NCBI RefSeq assembly: GCF_013390595.1
Contig: NZ_JACAWV010000002.1
Location: 62,001 to 126,000, forward strand
DNA length: 64,000 nucleotides
From: Rhizobium sp. RM
Lineage (GTDB): Bacteria; Pseudomonadota; Alphaproteobacteria; Rhizobiales; Rhizobiaceae
Direction of reading: 5' to 3'
Under the pieces are notes generated by a model. That model did no database searches. It had not been told where the DNA came from and worked only from the letters and a program-made list of their open reading frames with translations. The position numbers and the translations under genes were made by a program. Of this stretch, positions 27,421 through 37,211 are shown in pieces (the stretch's first letter is position 1; each line of letters starts with the position of its first letter).

Positions 27421-28158
27421 ATGTTTGATTTGACCGGCCGCAAGGCTCTCGTCACAGGCGCAACCGGCGGCATCGGCGAAGAAATCGCCCGCATGCTGCA
27501 CGCGCAGGGCGCAACCGTCGGCCTGCACGGCACGCGCGTCGAAAAGCTTGAGGCACTCGCCGCTGAGCTTGGCGATCGCGTCAAGATTTTCCCGGCAAAC
27601 CTGGCGGACCGCGCCGAGGTTAAGGCGCTGGGTGAAAAGGCCGAGGCCGAGCTGGAAGGCGTCGACATCCTCGTCAACAACGCCGGCATTACCAAGGATG
27701 GCCTTTTCGTTCGTATGAGCGACGAAGACTGGGACAACGTCATTGAAGTCAATCTGACGGCGATGTTCCGCCTGACGCGCGAACTGACGCATCCGATGAT
27801 GCGCCGCCGTTTCGGCCGCATCATCAATATCACCTCAATCGTTGGCGTGACCGGCAACCCCGGCCAGGCAAACTACTGCGCGTCGAAGGCCGGCATGATC
27901 GGCTTCTCCAAGTCGCTGGCGCAGGAAATTGCAACCCGTAACGTTACCGTCAATTGCGTGGCTCCGGGCTTCATCGAAAGTGCCATGACCGGCAAGCTGA
28001 ACGACAAGCAGAAAGAAGCCATCATGGGTGCCATTCCCATGAAGCGCATGGGAACCGGTGCGGAAATCGCTTCCGCCGTGCTTTATCTCGCATCCAACGA
28101 AGCGGGTTACATGACAGGCCAGACGCTGCATGTGAACGGCGGCATGGCGATGATCTGA
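27421..28158 (+). CDS. fabG: 3-oxoacyl-ACP reductase
   Basis: A 245-residue SDR enzyme that reduces 3-oxoacyl-ACP with NADPH. Motifs: TGATGGIG near residue 14, 'ILVNNAGITKDGLF', and the catalytic 'NYCASKAGMIGFSKSL' (Tyr-x3-Lys). The ending 'TGQTLHVNGGMAMI' is typical for FabG. Co-transcribed with fabD. Confidence 0.96.
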   Translation: MFDLTGRKALVTGATGGIGEEIARMLHAQGATVGLHGTRVEKLEALAAELGDRVKIFPANLADRAEVKALGEKAEAELEGVDILVNNAGITKDGLFVRMSDEDWDNVIEVNLTAMFRLTRELTHPMMRRRFGRIINITSIVGVTGNPGQANYCASKAGMIGFSKSLAQEIATRNVTVNCVAPGFIESAMTGKLNDKQKEAIMGAIPMKRMGTGAEIASAVLYLASNEAGYMTGQTLHVNGGMAMI

Positions 28159-28532
28159 TGTGATGCCCCTTCCGTTGCGGAAAGGGTCTCGCGTCTTTTG
28201 AAATCTTGCTGGCGCCTGGGTCGAACCAGGCATTTTCCTGGCGCCTGCAAGTGTCTACCCGCTCTGGTTTCAGGCGAAAGAGCCTGTGATACGCTGTGCT
28301 TAGCGCGTTTTCAGGCTTTTCGACCGATTGAAACCATGTTAAGCGGGCCAAGACTGTGAACAGTCGTCCCGGAGAGACAGTAAGCCGTTGCGAATTTTTG
28401 CAACGATGTCTAGCTTGGACCGGGTTTAACGGGTTTGCCCGCGGTGCCGGATTTGAACGGTGCTTGAGGGCTTCTGACAGGGCAGGGTGCCGCAAGGCAT
28501 TCCCTTTTAAAATAAAGGTCGAGGAAACCGAC
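28159..28532 (+). other. fabG-acpP intergenic region with two terminator-like hairpins and a structured acpP leader
   Basis: 374 bases without a gene. Two hairpins follow fabG: CCCTTCCG/CGGAAAGGG (28167-28186) and GCCTGG/CCAGGC (28214-28231), the latter followed by ATTTTCC. CTGGCGCCTG occurs twice in direct orientation (28209-28218, 28238-28247). Nearer acpP lies CGTTGC/GCAACG (28386-28405). acpP therefore probably has its own promoter here, which I cannot place. The acpP ribosome site is GAGG nine bases before the ATG. Confidence 0.6.
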
Positions 28533-28769
28533 ATGAGCGATATCGCAGAACGCGTAAAGAAAATTGTAATTGATCATCTTGGCGTTGACGCCGACAAAGT
28601 TGTTGAAGGCGCAAGCTTCATCGACGATCTGGGCGCTGACTCGCTCGACACCGTTGAACTGGTTATGGCTTTCGAAGAAGAGTTCGGCGTTGAAATCCCT
28701 GACGACGCTGCCGACTCGATCCTGACCGTTGGCGACGCCGTAAAGTTCATCGAAAAGGCACAGGCCTGA
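28533..28769 (+). CDS. acpP: Acyl carrier protein
   Basis: A 78-residue acidic protein; the 4'-phosphopantetheine site is Ser37 in '[11 protein letters not shown]'. The ATG at 28533 ([10 protein letters not shown]) gives the normal length; the open frame upstream is leader. It is flanked on both sides by intergenic regions with hairpins, which fits the very high and separate expression usual for acpP. Confidence 0.98.
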   Translation: MSDIAERVKKIVIDHLGVDADKVVEGASFIDDLGADSLDTVELVMAFEEEFGVEIPDDAADSILTVGDAVKFIEKAQA

Positions 28770-28782
28770 TCGACCGTACTCG

Positions 28783-28827
28783 GGGAGGTTATTCAACCTC
28801 CCGTTCTGGCCCGGCTTGTCCGGGCCA
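28783..28827 (+). terminator. Tandem hairpins after acpP
   Basis: GGGAGGTT/AACCTCCC (28783-28802) and TGGCCCGG/CCGGGCCA (28807-28827) stand four bases apart. The second is followed by ATATTTTAT. They probably end the acpP transcript or protect its 3' end. Confidence 0.75.
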
Positions 28828-29014
28828 ATATTTTATAGCGAGAGGCGCACGCAGAGCTGGCGCGTGTCTCCGGCGCGTAGTCCCTTTGGCCGGAAATGGT
28901 CCGGCAAAATGGTTTATGCGCATATTCAGAATGTTGTAGTGTCATCTGCAAGTCATCGACGATCAGAGACGCAGCAAGAAAAGACCGATGATTGGATAAG
29001 GGCGGAGCGTTGGC

Positions 29015-30277
29015 ATGAGGCGTGTCGTTATCACCGGTACCGGCATGGTATCTCCTCTTGGATGCGGAACGGAAGTGACCTGGGAGCGGCTGCTTGCCGG
29101 CCAGAACGGCGCCCGTCTGGTCACGGAATTCGAGGTTGAAGACCTTCCCGCAAAAATCGCCTGCCGTATTCCGCTTGGCGATGGTTCCGATGGCACTTTT
29201 AATCCTGATGACTGGATGGAGCCGAAGGAACAGCGCAAGGTCGATCCCTTCATCGTCTACGGTATGGCAGCAGCCGACATGGCGCTGAACGACGCCAATT
29301 GGCACCCTGAAACCGACGAAGACCAGATCATGACCGGCGTCCTGATCGGCTCCGGTATCGGCGGTCTCGAAGGTATCGTCGAAGCCGGTTACACGCTGCG
29401 AGACAAGGGTCCGCGTCGCGTTTCGCCTTTCTTCATTCCCGGCCGCCTCATCAATCTGGTGTCTGGTCAGGTGTCCATCCGCCACAAGCTGCGCGGACCG
29501 AACCATGCCGTCGTAACAGCCTGCTCGACCGGTGCGCATGCCATTGGCGACGCCGCGCGCCTGATTGCCCTCGGTGATGCTGACGTCATGGTTGCCGGTG
29601 GCGCCGAATCGCCGGTCTGCCGTATTGCGCTTGCCGGTTTTGCTGCCTGCAAGGCGCTCTCCACACAGCACAACGATGACCCGCAGAAGGCATCGCGTCC
29701 CTATGACCGTGACCGCGACGGTTTCGTCATGGGCGAGGGTGCCGGTATCGTGGTTCTCGAGGAGCTCGAACACGCCAAGGCACGCGGCGCGAAGATCTAC
29801 GCAGAAGTTGTCGGTTACGGCCTGTCTGGCGATGCGTACCACATCACCGCGCCGTCCGAAGACGGTGAGGGCGCTTATCGCTGCATGTCCATGGCGCTGA
29901 AGCGCGCCGGCCTGACGCCCGACGATATCGACTACATCAACGCCCACGGTACATCGACCATGGCCGACACCATCGAACTCGGTGCGGTCGAACGTCTGGT
30001 TGGCGATTCTGCGTCGAAGATTTCGATGTCGTCGACCAAGTCGGCTACGGGCCATCTCCTCGGCGCGGCAGGTGCGATCGAAGCAATTTTCGCAACACTT
30101 GCGATCCGCGACAACATCGTCCCGCCGACGCTGAACCTCGACAATCCCGATGTCGAGACGAAGATTGATCTCGTGCCGCACAAGGCCCGCAAGCGCGACG
30201 TCAACGTTGCCCTGTCGAACTCCTTCGGCTTCGGCGGCACCAACGCGTCGCTCGTTCTGCGTCGCTACGAAGCCTGA
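29015..30277 (+). CDS. fabF: 3-oxoacyl-ACP synthase II
   Basis: A 420-residue condensing enzyme for acyl-chain elongation. The catalytic triad is Cys170 in 'VTACSTGAH', His in 'INAHGTSTMADT' and His in 'TKSATGHLLGAAGA'. The C-terminal 'NSFGFGGTNASLVL' is typical. GGAG lies about ten bases before the ATG. 245 bases downstream of acpP. Confidence 0.97.
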   Translation: MRRVVITGTGMVSPLGCGTEVTWERLLAGQNGARLVTEFEVEDLPAKIACRIPLGDGSDGTFNPDDWMEPKEQRKVDPFIVYGMAAADMALNDANWHPETDEDQIMTGVLIGSGIGGLEGIVEAGYTLRDKGPRRVSPFFIPGRLINLVSGQVSIRHKLRGPNHAVVTACSTGAHAIGDAARLIALGDADVMVAGGAESPVCRIALAGFAACKALSTQHNDDPQKASRPYDRDRDGFVMGEGAGIVVLEELEHAKARGAKIYAEVVGYGLSGDAYHITAPSEDGEGAYRCMSMALKRAGLTPDDIDYINAHGTSTMADTIELGAVERLVGDSASKISMSSTKSATGHLLGAAGAIEAIFATLAIRDNIVPPTLNLDNPDVETKIDLVPHKARKRDVNVALSNSFGFGGTNASLVLRRYEA

Positions 30278-30558
30278 TTGTCTGACGGCTCTTGCCGTTA
30301 AAGACGGAATCGTCGAAAACCGCCTCCGGTCGTTGTGCATCGGAGGCCAAGGATAACGCCTTAGGCGAGGCAACTTTTCCGCTTCGCAAAACTTATGTCA
30401 GTTTGCGTTATCTGCCGTATAGGGAACGAGTTTTCGTAAAACCGTGCGGAAAACCGCCACCGATGCTTTGATGTGGTGCAGGATGGCATCCCGAACCTGT
30501 TTTTGCCGCATTGCCTGCGCAAAAAGCGCTGATAATGCCGAACTGAAAAGGACCGCCG

Positions 30559-31779
30559 GTGAGCGATACGAACCAGAACAGCCAGGGACAATACGGACGC
30601 GACGGCGCGGGCGAAGGTAGCCGCGGCCCGATCATTCCGAAGTCTCCGACGGAGGCGCTGCGGCCGGAAAAAGTTCCGGCTCCGCCAAAGCGTTCCCGCA
30701 AGGCTCATGGGCAACTGGTGATTTTCCTGAATTTCCTGATGACGCTGGCGGTTGCCGTCTGCGTGCTTGCCGTTGCCGCCTTCTATTACATGATCAACTC
30801 CTTCCAGGAGCCCGGTCCGCTGGAAGCCAATACCCATTTCACAGTGCGCAACGGCGCCGGCCTCATCGAGATTGCCAACAATCTGGAGCGCAATGGCGTC
30901 ATCACCAACGCACGTGTTTTCCGTCTGATGACCGGCAGCTATCTTCAGAAGGAGCAGACGCTGAAGGCGGGCGAATATGAGATCAAGGCTGCCGCCTCGA
31001 TGAAGGACATCCTGCTGTTGCTGGAGTCCGGCAAGTCGATTCTCTATTCCGTGTCTTTGCCGGAAGGTCTGACGGTCAAGCAGATGTTTGCTCGTCTGGC
31101 AGCCGACGAGGTTCTGGACGGAGAGCTTCCCGCCAGCCTGCCGGCGGAAGGCAGCCTTCGCCCCGATACCTACCGTTTCACGCGTGGCACCAAGCGCGAA
31201 GAAATCGTCAATCAGATGAGCGTTGCCCAGAACAAGCTGATCGAGATGATCTGGGAGCGCCGCGATCCCGACCTGCCGATCAAGACAGTTGAAGAGTTTG
31301 TAACGCTGGCGTCTATTGTCGAGAAGGAAACCGGCAAGGACGACGAGCGCGCCCATGTGGCCTCCGTATTCTACAACCGCCTGAAGAAGGGCATGCGCCT
31401 GCAGTCTGACCCGACGATCATCTACGGACTGTTTGGTGGCGACGGCAAACCGTCCGACCGGCCGATCTACCAGTCCGACCTGCAGAAGCAGACGCCGTTC
31501 AATACCTATGTCATCAAGGGCCTGCCGCCGTCGCCGATTGCCAATCCAGGCCGTGCCGCACTGGAAGCGGTTGCCAATCCCTGGCGCACGGACGATCTTT
31601 ATTTCGTCGCCGATGGGACGGGCGGTCATGCTTTTGCCAAGACACTGGAAGAACACAACGCCAATGTCCGCCGTTGGCGCAAGATCGAGGCGGAAAAAGC
31701 GGCAGCCGGTGGCAATCCCGACGTTGCCGTAGACGGCCAGCCGGGTGGTTCGGAAGCGGAAAAACCAGCCAACAATTGA
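30559..31779 (+). CDS. mltG: Endolytic murein transglycosylase MltG
   Basis: A 406-residue inner-membrane protein that cleaves nascent glycan strands and helps set their length. A ~55-residue polar cytoplasmic head precedes one transmembrane helix (residues ~56-78); the periplasmic part contains a LysM-like subdomain and the catalytic region 'LASIVEKETGKDDERAHVASV' in two parts, with the active Glu in 'IVEKETG'. 'LQSDPTIIYGL' and 'NTYVIKGLPPSPIANPG' are family signatures. Start is GTG at 30559, with AAAGGA upstream. Confidence 0.95.
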   Translation: MSDTNQNSQGQYGRDGAGEGSRGPIIPKSPTEALRPEKVPAPPKRSRKAHGQLVIFLNFLMTLAVAVCVLAVAAFYYMINSFQEPGPLEANTHFTVRNGAGLIEIANNLERNGVITNARVFRLMTGSYLQKEQTLKAGEYEIKAAASMKDILLLLESGKSILYSVSLPEGLTVKQMFARLAADEVLDGELPASLPAEGSLRPDTYRFTRGTKREEIVNQMSVAQNKLIEMIWERRDPDLPIKTVEEFVTLASIVEKETGKDDERAHVASVFYNRLKKGMRLQSDPTIIYGLFGGDGKPSDRPIYQSDLQKQTPFNTYVIKGLPPSPIANPGRAALEAVANPWRTDDLYFVADGTGGHAFAKTLEEHNANVRRWRKIEAEKAAAGGNPDVAVDGQPGGSEAEKPANN

Positions 31780-31843
31780 TGAGTTTTTGCCGGGCCTCGA
31801 TCAAACGAGGCCCGGTTTGCATGATGCTGTGGGGACTTCAGGA

Positions 31844-32731
31844 ATGACATTGCAATCGATGACCGGCTTCGCACGCAGCGAAGGTGCGTCCGGACGCTAT
31901 CGCTGGGCATGGGAGCTACGCTCCGTGAATGGCAAGGGCCTGGATTTACGTCTGCGTCTGCCAACGGGTATGGAAGGTCTGGAAGCGGAATTGCGCGAGG
32001 TTGCATCCCGCAGCCTGTCGCGCGGCAATATCCAGGCGGGGTTATCGCTGGCAACCGCCGAAAACCGGCTGGAAGCGGTTATCAACCGCGACGCGCTGGA
32101 TGCTGTGCTGGCGCTTAAGAAGGAGCTCGGCAATGTCGTTGACGACAAGCCGTTGAGTTTCGACACGCTGCTGTCCGTGCGCGGGCTGGTGGACTTCCGC
32201 GAGGCGGAAGATGACGCCGAGGCGCAGGCTGCCCGCAATCGCGATGTGCTGGCGGGTTTTGCCGAAGCCGTTCTTAAGCTCAAGGCAATGCGCGAGCGGG
32301 AAGGGGAATCGCTCTACGGTATTCTGTCGGGGCATATCGACCGCATCGAGCAGCTTGCGACGGTTATTGAACGCGACCCGTCGCGGCAACCGGAGCAGAT
32401 TGCCGCGCGCCTTGCCGCGCAGATCGCCCTGATTGGTGACGGGACCCAGGGACTGGACCGTGACCGTTTGCATGCGGAAGCGGCGTTGATTGCAACGAAG
32501 GCGGATCTGCGCGAGGAGATCGACCGCCTCTACGCGCATGTTGCAGCCTCGCGTGAGCTTTTGAAGGCTGGTGGCCCGATTGGGCGCAAGCTCGACTTTC
32601 TTGCACAGGAATTTAACCGGGAGTCGAATACCATCTGTTCCAAATCGAACGCCAGTGCGGTAACCGCTGCTGGTATCGAGCTGAAAGTGGTGATCGACCA
32701 ATTCCGCGAACAGGTCCAAAATCTGGAGTAG
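31844..32731 (+). CDS. yicC: YicC-family endoribonuclease
   Basis: A 295-residue protein of the YicC family (YicC_N plus DUF1732). 'LQSMTGFARSEG' at the N-terminus and 'IGRKLDFLAQEFNRESNTI' near the C-terminus are diagnostic. Members have been reported as RNases. I use the ATG at 31844 (MTLQSMTGF); an upstream in-frame start would read through the mltG end. gmk starts four bases after its stop. Confidence 0.93.
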   Translation: MTLQSMTGFARSEGASGRYRWAWELRSVNGKGLDLRLRLPTGMEGLEAELREVASRSLSRGNIQAGLSLATAENRLEAVINRDALDAVLALKKELGNVVDDKPLSFDTLLSVRGLVDFREAEDDAEAQAARNRDVLAGFAEAVLKLKAMREREGESLYGILSGHIDRIEQLATVIERDPSRQPEQIAARLAAQIALIGDGTQGLDRDRLHAEAALIATKADLREEIDRLYAHVAASRELLKAGGPIGRKLDFLAQEFNRESNTICSKSNASAVTAAGIELKVVIDQFREQVQNLE

Positions 32732-32734
32732 GCC

Positions 32735-33397
32735 ATGGCCCCGGTGAACAATTCTCCCGTCAAGATTGCCCGCAGAGGGCTGATGCTGGTGATCTCGTCG
32801 CCGTCAGGCGCGGGCAAGTCCACGATTGCCAGAAACCTTCTGGACAAGGACAAGAACATCAAGCTGTCCGTCAGCGTGACGACACGTCCACGCCGTCAAA
32901 GCGAGATTGAAGGCATCCACTATCATTTCATCTCCAAGCGCGAATTCGAGTTGATGCGTGATGGCGATGCGTTGCTAGAATGGGCCGAAGTGCACGGCAA
33001 TTTCTACGGCACTCCCAGAGAGCCGGTGGAAGCGGCGATGGCCGAAGGCATGGACATGCTGTTCGACATCGACTGGCAGGGCGCCGAGCAGCTTCAGGAC
33101 AAGATGAAGAGTGACGTCGTGTCGATTTTCATCCTTCCCCCGACAATGACCGAGCTGCAATCGCGCCTGCATCGCCGAGCTGAAGACACAGAAGCGGTCA
33201 TTCAGACGCGCCTGGTAAATTCCCGCTCTGAAATCGAGCACTGGCGCGATTACGACTATGTCATTCTCAATGATGACCTGCAGGCTGCTTTCGACGCCGT
33301 GGAGGCCATTGTGAAGGCCGAGCGCGTGCGTCGCGACCGTCGCCACGGCATGTTCGACTTCGTGCGCGAATTGCTTGAAGAAGAGCCAAAACTCTAA
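32735..33397 (+). CDS. gmk: Guanylate kinase
   Basis: A 220-residue enzyme phosphorylating GMP to GDP. P-loop '[13 protein letters not shown]' near residue 21, GMP-binding '[16 protein letters not shown]' and '[12 protein letters not shown]', and the lid '[14 protein letters not shown]'. Last gene of the fabD-to-gmk run and coupled to yicC. Confidence 0.97.
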   Translation: MAPVNNSPVKIARRGLMLVISSPSGAGKSTIARNLLDKDKNIKLSVSVTTRPRRQSEIEGIHYHFISKREFELMRDGDALLEWAEVHGNFYGTPREPVEAAMAEGMDMLFDIDWQGAEQLQDKMKSDVVSIFILPPTMTELQSRLHRRAEDTEAVIQTRLVNSRSEIEHWRDYDYVILNDDLQAAFDAVEAIVKAERVRRDRRHGMFDFVRELLEEEPKL

Positions 33398-33425
33398 AGC
33401 TGACCTGATTCCCGAATCGGGTTGA

Positions 33426-34046
33426 TTACTGGCACGACAGCCAGTCCTGCGAATGGCGCACATCGGCTGCGTCATCCGCCCAGCCGTGACCACCCGTGAG
33501 CGTTTTCAGCGACACCGCGGCCCCCGCCATTGTCAATTGATCTGCAAGGAACGGCGCATCCTCTGGGTGACGTCTGTCGTCCCGCATCCCTGCGAGCAGC
33601 AGGACAGGGTATCCATGGAGCGGCGGGAAGGGTTCACCAGAGCGCGGCGACAGCGGTCGCAGCAGAATGGCGCCTCGCGACAGTTCAGGCTTCTGAAATA
33701 TCGTCTCTGCAGCGATGATCGCGCCGTTCGAGTATCCTGCGACAAACGGTCTTTGTCCGGTTTGGCGAGCCACAAACTCCAGAAAGTCGCAGAGCCTGGC
33801 TGCCTGATCTCTCAGGTCTTCGATATCAAGCGTTCTGTCCGGGTGTCGCCTGAAAAACGCAAACCCGTTTTCCCAGGCGACATTTCCTCTCGGTAGAAAC
33901 AGCTTATTCCCCGGAAAAGCTTCACGACCGTACAGCAGGAGGTCGTCTTCGGTACGTCCCGATCCATGCAGCAAAACGACAGGTGATGCCGTCGAGGAAG
34001 AGGCGCCATCGAGCTTGTAGTGAAACGTTTGATTGTCCACTTTCAA
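33426..34046 (-). CDS. Alpha/beta hydrolase, phospholipase/carboxylesterase type
   Basis: A 206-residue hydrolase. 'VVLLHGSGRTEDDLL' forms the oxyanion region, the nucleophile is in GYSNGA, the acid in 'LAGMRDDRRHPED', and the His in 'LTGGHGWADDAA'. This pattern matches the YpfH/carboxylesterase-like group that acts on small esters. Convergent with gmk; on the same strand as and 38 bases upstream (in position) of the rsmA stop, so possibly not in the same operon because it follows after its own start at 34046. Confidence 0.82.
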   Translation of the reverse strand: MKVDNQTFHYKLDGASSSTASPVVLLHGSGRTEDDLLLYGREAFPGNKLFLPRGNVAWENGFAFFRRHPDRTLDIEDLRDQAARLCDFLEFVARQTGQRPFVAGYSNGAIIAAETIFQKPELSRGAILLRPLSPRSGEPFPPLHGYPVLLLAGMRDDRRHPEDAPFLADQLTMAGAAVSLKTLTGGHGWADDAADVRHSQDWLSCQ

Positions 34047-34084
34047 ACCCTCGTTACATGCCCGAAATGCGGATCGGATAAAGT

Positions 34085-34915
34085 CTAGAGCGAATTCGCG
34101 AGCGTCACGAATTCCTCGACGGAGAGCGTTTCCGCTCGACGCGTCGGGTCGATCCCGGCTTTTTCCAGAAGCGTTTCGCCGCCCAGCGCTTTCACGCTCT
34201 GCCGCAGCATCTTGCGGCGCTGACCGAAGGCCGCTTCGGTCACCTTTTCAAGCTTCGCCACGTCGCAGGGCATCGGCTTGTCCTTCGGCAACAGATGCAC
34301 GACGGTAGAGGTGACCTTTGGCGGCGGGCTGAAGGCTTGCGGCGGCACGTCGAAGGCCATTTCAGCCACTGTCCGCCACCCGGCCAGCACACCGAGGCGC
34401 CCGTAGTGGTTGTCGCCTTCTTCCGCCACGATGCGTTGACCGACTTCCTTCTGGAACATCAGCGTCATCGACAGCCAGAACGGAGGCCACGCTTTGGGGA
34501 GTAGCCAGTTGACCAGCAATTGCGTGCCAACATTGTAGGGAAGATTGGCGATGATCCTGACCGGCTCCCCGGCCGGAACAAGCGTCTCGAAATCGGTCTT
34601 CAGCGCATCGCCCTCGATCACCTCAAGGCGTCCGGGATAATGGGCCTGAATTTCGGCCAGTGCCGGCAGGCATCGGCTATCGCGCTCAACGGCGATGACT
34701 TTCTTCGCGCCAAGCGAGAGGATGGCGCGTGTCAGGCCGCCAGGGCCAGGACCAACCTCGATGACCGTGACGCCTTCCAGCGGGCCAGCGGTTCTCGCGA
34801 TCTTCTGTGTGAGGTTCAGGTCGAAGAGGAAGTTTTGCCCGAGAGATTTCTTCGCATCCAGACCATGGCGCTGGATAACGTCCCTGAGAGGGGGGAGCCC
34901 GTCAATGGCCGCCAT
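34085..34915 (-). CDS. rsmA: 16S rRNA (adenine1518/1519-N6)-dimethyltransferase
   Basis: A 276-residue SAM-dependent methyltransferase (KsgA) that dimethylates two adjacent adenines in helix 45 of 16S rRNA. '[10 protein letters not shown]', the SAM motif '[14 protein letters not shown]', and the catalytic '[11 protein letters not shown]' are present. The ATG at 34915 overlaps the pdxA stop by one base (TGATG); a TTG one codon earlier is the alternative. Confidence 0.96.
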   Translation of the reverse strand: MAAIDGLPPLRDVIQRHGLDAKKSLGQNFLFDLNLTQKIARTAGPLEGVTVIEVGPGPGGLTRAILSLGAKKVIAVERDSRCLPALAEIQAHYPGRLEVIEGDALKTDFETLVPAGEPVRIIANLPYNVGTQLLVNWLLPKAWPPFWLSMTLMFQKEVGQRIVAEEGDNHYGRLGVLAGWRTVAEMAFDVPPQAFSPPPKVTSTVVHLLPKDKPMPCDVAKLEKVTEAAFGQRRKMLRQSVKALGGETLLEKAGIDPTRRAETLSVEEFVTLANSL

Positions 34916-35937
34916 CAAAGACCAGCCTTGCCGCGACCGGCAATGTCTGCAGCCATCTTCAGCGCTGCCACGAGGCTTGTTTCATTCGCAATACCCTGAC
35001 CGGCGATGCCGAAAGCGGTGCCGTGATCCGGCGATGTGCGGATGAAAGGCAGGCCGAGCGTGACATTGACGGAATCGTCGAAACCAAGTGCCTTGGCCGG
35101 AATGAGTGCCTGGTCGTGATACATGCAGACAGCCACGTCATAACGTTTGCGGGCGGCGTCATGGAACATGGTGTCGGCGGGCAGAGGCCCGAAAGCATCA
35201 ACGCCCTCCTTGCGAAGCCCCATGACGGCGGGGTGAATAATATCGCGATCTTCGACGCCGATGGCACCGTCCTCGCCCGCGTGCGGGTTGAGACCGGCTA
35301 TGGCCAGACGCGGTGCGGCAATGCCGAATTTCTGTTTCAGATCCGTATCGATAATACGGCAGGTCTCGACGATGGCTTCTTCCGTCAAAGCGGAAGGAAC
35401 GTCCTTGACCGGGATGTGGATCGTGACCGGCACAACGCGGACTTTCGGGCCGGCAATCATCATCACCGGCGTTACGGCCTTGCCAGTCATCCGCAATGCA
35501 AGGTCGGCGAGGAATTCCGTGTGGCCCGGAAAACCGAAACCTGCCTCGTAGAGCACGGATTTTGCGATGGGATTGGTAACGACTGCGGCAGTCTTGCCTT
35601 CGACGGTGAGCGCGACTGCCGTCTCGATGGCTTTGATCGTCGCATGGGCAGCGCCGACATGCGGCTGGCCAGCCTGCACGTCAAAACCGACGGGCAGGGA
35701 GAGAACCGGAAAAGCATCGTCGAAACACGCGACCGCGTCTTCAACCTCACAGGTCTTGATCACAATGTCGATGCCGAGCAAGGCGGCACGGCTCGCCACC
35801 ACATCCGGGTCACCGATATAGATGAACGGCGGCAGACCTGTTTCCCTGCGTTTTGCCCATGCTGTAATTGCGATATCAGGGCCAATACCAGCGGGATCGC
35901 CCTGGGTCAGGGCAAGCGGCAGGGAAATCTGTGTCAC
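34915..35937 (-). CDS. pdxA: 4-hydroxythreonine-4-phosphate dehydrogenase
   Basis: A 340-residue NAD-dependent enzyme of pyridoxal phosphate synthesis. '[13 protein letters not shown]' opens the protein; metal-binding His residues are visible in 'GHTEFLADL', '[10 protein letters not shown]' and 'MYHDQALIP'. The start is GTG at 35937. It lies 18 bases after surA and overlaps rsmA by one base, the common surA-pdxA-rsmA order. Confidence 0.96.
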   Translation of the reverse strand: MTQISLPLALTQGDPAGIGPDIAITAWAKRRETGLPPFIYIGDPDVVASRAALLGIDIVIKTCEVEDAVACFDDAFPVLSLPVGFDVQAGQPHVGAAHATIKAIETAVALTVEGKTAAVVTNPIAKSVLYEAGFGFPGHTEFLADLALRMTGKAVTPVMMIAGPKVRVVPVTIHIPVKDVPSALTEEAIVETCRIIDTDLKQKFGIAAPRLAIAGLNPHAGEDGAIGVEDRDIIHPAVMGLRKEGVDAFGPLPADTMFHDAARKRYDVAVCMYHDQALIPAKALGFDDSVNVTLGLPFIRTSPDHGTAFGIAGQGIANETSLVAALKMAADIAGRGKAGL

Positions 35938-35955
35938 GGATGGCAGGCTTTCGCG

Positions 35956-36903
35956 TCAGGTGTTGACGATCTGCGCCTTTTTGCGCAGTTCTTCCATATA
36001 CTTCGCCTCGTTAGGGTTCTCGCCATCCTTGGCCTTCATCAGGTCTTCAGCTTTGAAGACCAGTTCGGCCGCGTAGTCGTCCGAAACCTGACGCTGCTTG
36101 CAGATCGCCAGATATTCAACACCCTTTTCGGTGACGCGTGTACCGGTGGTGCCGCCTTCCTTGGTCTTTTCAACAAGAGCCTTCCAGTCCTCGGGCAGCT
36201 CTGGTGCGAGAATGCGGCCGAGATCCTTGATCGCGACGTCGCGCATGGTGGCAGCGAATGTCTTGGCCTGTTCGCAGCCCGGATAGTTCTTGCGCGATGC
36301 TTCAGCTTCGCTCTTGCGCTTGCCGGTGATCGATTTGCGCTTGGATTCGGGAATGACGAAAATCACCTGCTGCAGGAAATATTCCGTCGTCACAGGCTTT
36401 TCACCACGCTCCTTGAGGCGCGTTACGAGATCCTGCGTCGACATCTTGGCGCGTGCGCCATAACGGGCGTTCACGAGGCGCGGCCAGCTCATCTGCACGG
36501 CAATGAAGGACTTGAAGTGGTCGGCACCGACGCCGGCCTGCGACAGGATCTGCGTCAACTGCTGCGGGTTCATCTTGTTGTTGGCGGCGAAACGAGCGAA
36601 CGCGGCGTCAACGTCATCGGTGCTGACGGACATCTTTACGCGGGCGATCTCTTCACGCTTCAGGGCTTCGTCGACCAGCTGGTCGCGAGCCTTCTGGTTG
36701 AGGTTGCCGCTCTGACGCTGCAGTTTCAGGAACGCAACGCGTTTCGAAATATCATCGCTGGTGATGGGGGTCTTGTTGACGACGATTTTCACCGTGCTGT
36801 CGGCAAACGCCTGGCTGGTAAGTGGCGAAACAGCCATCGGGACGGCGAAGATCGCAAAGGCCAACGCCGCGCCGCGCAAAGCCGTCTTTCCGAAACTCAT
36901 CAT
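35956..36903 (-). CDS. SurA-like periplasmic chaperone, degenerate parvulin region
   Basis: A 315-residue secreted protein with a signal peptide (residues 1-~35, ending 'SQAFADST'). The SurA N-terminal domain follows ('VVNKTPITSDDISKRVAFLKL', 'QLVDEALKREEI'). The parvulin PPIase domain is poorly conserved: there is 'EYFLQQVIFVIP' but not the usual GGDLGW-type core, which is replaced by 'AIKDLGRILAPELPEDW'. It may be a chaperone for outer-membrane proteins rather than an active isomerase. Between lptD and pdxA, the standard place for surA. Confidence 0.85.
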   Translation of the reverse strand: MMSFGKTALRGAALAFAIFAVPMAVSPLTSQAFADSTVKIVVNKTPITSDDISKRVAFLKLQRQSGNLNQKARDQLVDEALKREEIARVKMSVSTDDVDAAFARFAANNKMNPQQLTQILSQAGVGADHFKSFIAVQMSWPRLVNARYGARAKMSTQDLVTRLKERGEKPVTTEYFLQQVIFVIPESKRKSITGKRKSEAEASRKNYPGCEQAKTFAATMRDVAIKDLGRILAPELPEDWKALVEKTKEGGTTGTRVTEKGVEYLAICKQRQVSDDYAAELVFKAEDLMKAKDGENPNEAKYMEELRKKAQIVNT

Positions 36904-37211
36904 TTCCTTCTCCCTCTCGTCGGGCAGGCAAGGTTTTCGGCTTGCCCGGCAGTCTGTTCCGTCCGTCCTGCGCGAATACCGCCTCGCGGTTCGTCACTGT
37001 CAGACATCGGCTTGTTCATCCGCGCCGCGAATGCGACCCGTATATATCATCGCGATCCGCAAAACGGCAATGCATCGATCTTCCAAATGAAAATCAAAAA
37101 AATCGGGATCGACACTGGCGATCTCTTGCGGCGAAAGCGTGGCGGACGAGGCCGCTACGACACGCTGAAGACGAAAACGGAGCGCATTTGCCCTGCGCTC
37201 CGTTTTTCAGC
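36904..37211 (-). other. lptD-surA intergenic region
   Basis: 308 bases without a gene. It begins on the minus strand with the lptD terminator (37174-37206). The remaining ~270 bases have no recognisable coding region; GAAGGA lies just before the surA ATG. A separate promoter for surA-pdxA-rsmA is likely in this stretch, but I see no clear -35/-10 pair. Confidence 0.55.
37174..37206 (-). terminator. Terminator of lptF-lptG-lptD
   Basis: AAAACGGAGCGCA (37174-37186) pairs with TGCGCTCCGTTTT (37194-37206), a 13-bp stem with U residues at the 3' foot on the minus strand, five bases after the lptD stop. Confidence 0.85.

Noticed and set aside
28209-28247. tRNA-like segment (GGTCGAACC near paired arms) after fabG
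   Set aside because: No cloverleaf can be drawn; it is better explained by the GCCTGG/CCAGGC hairpin and a direct repeat.
28793-30373. Minus-strand open frame opposite fabF
   Set aside because: fabF has its complete catalytic triad on the plus strand; the antisense product is featureless.
33407-33425. Terminator between gmk and the hydrolase (CCCGAATCGGG)
   Set aside because: Stem of only four pairs once a loop is allowed, and no U-tract on either strand.
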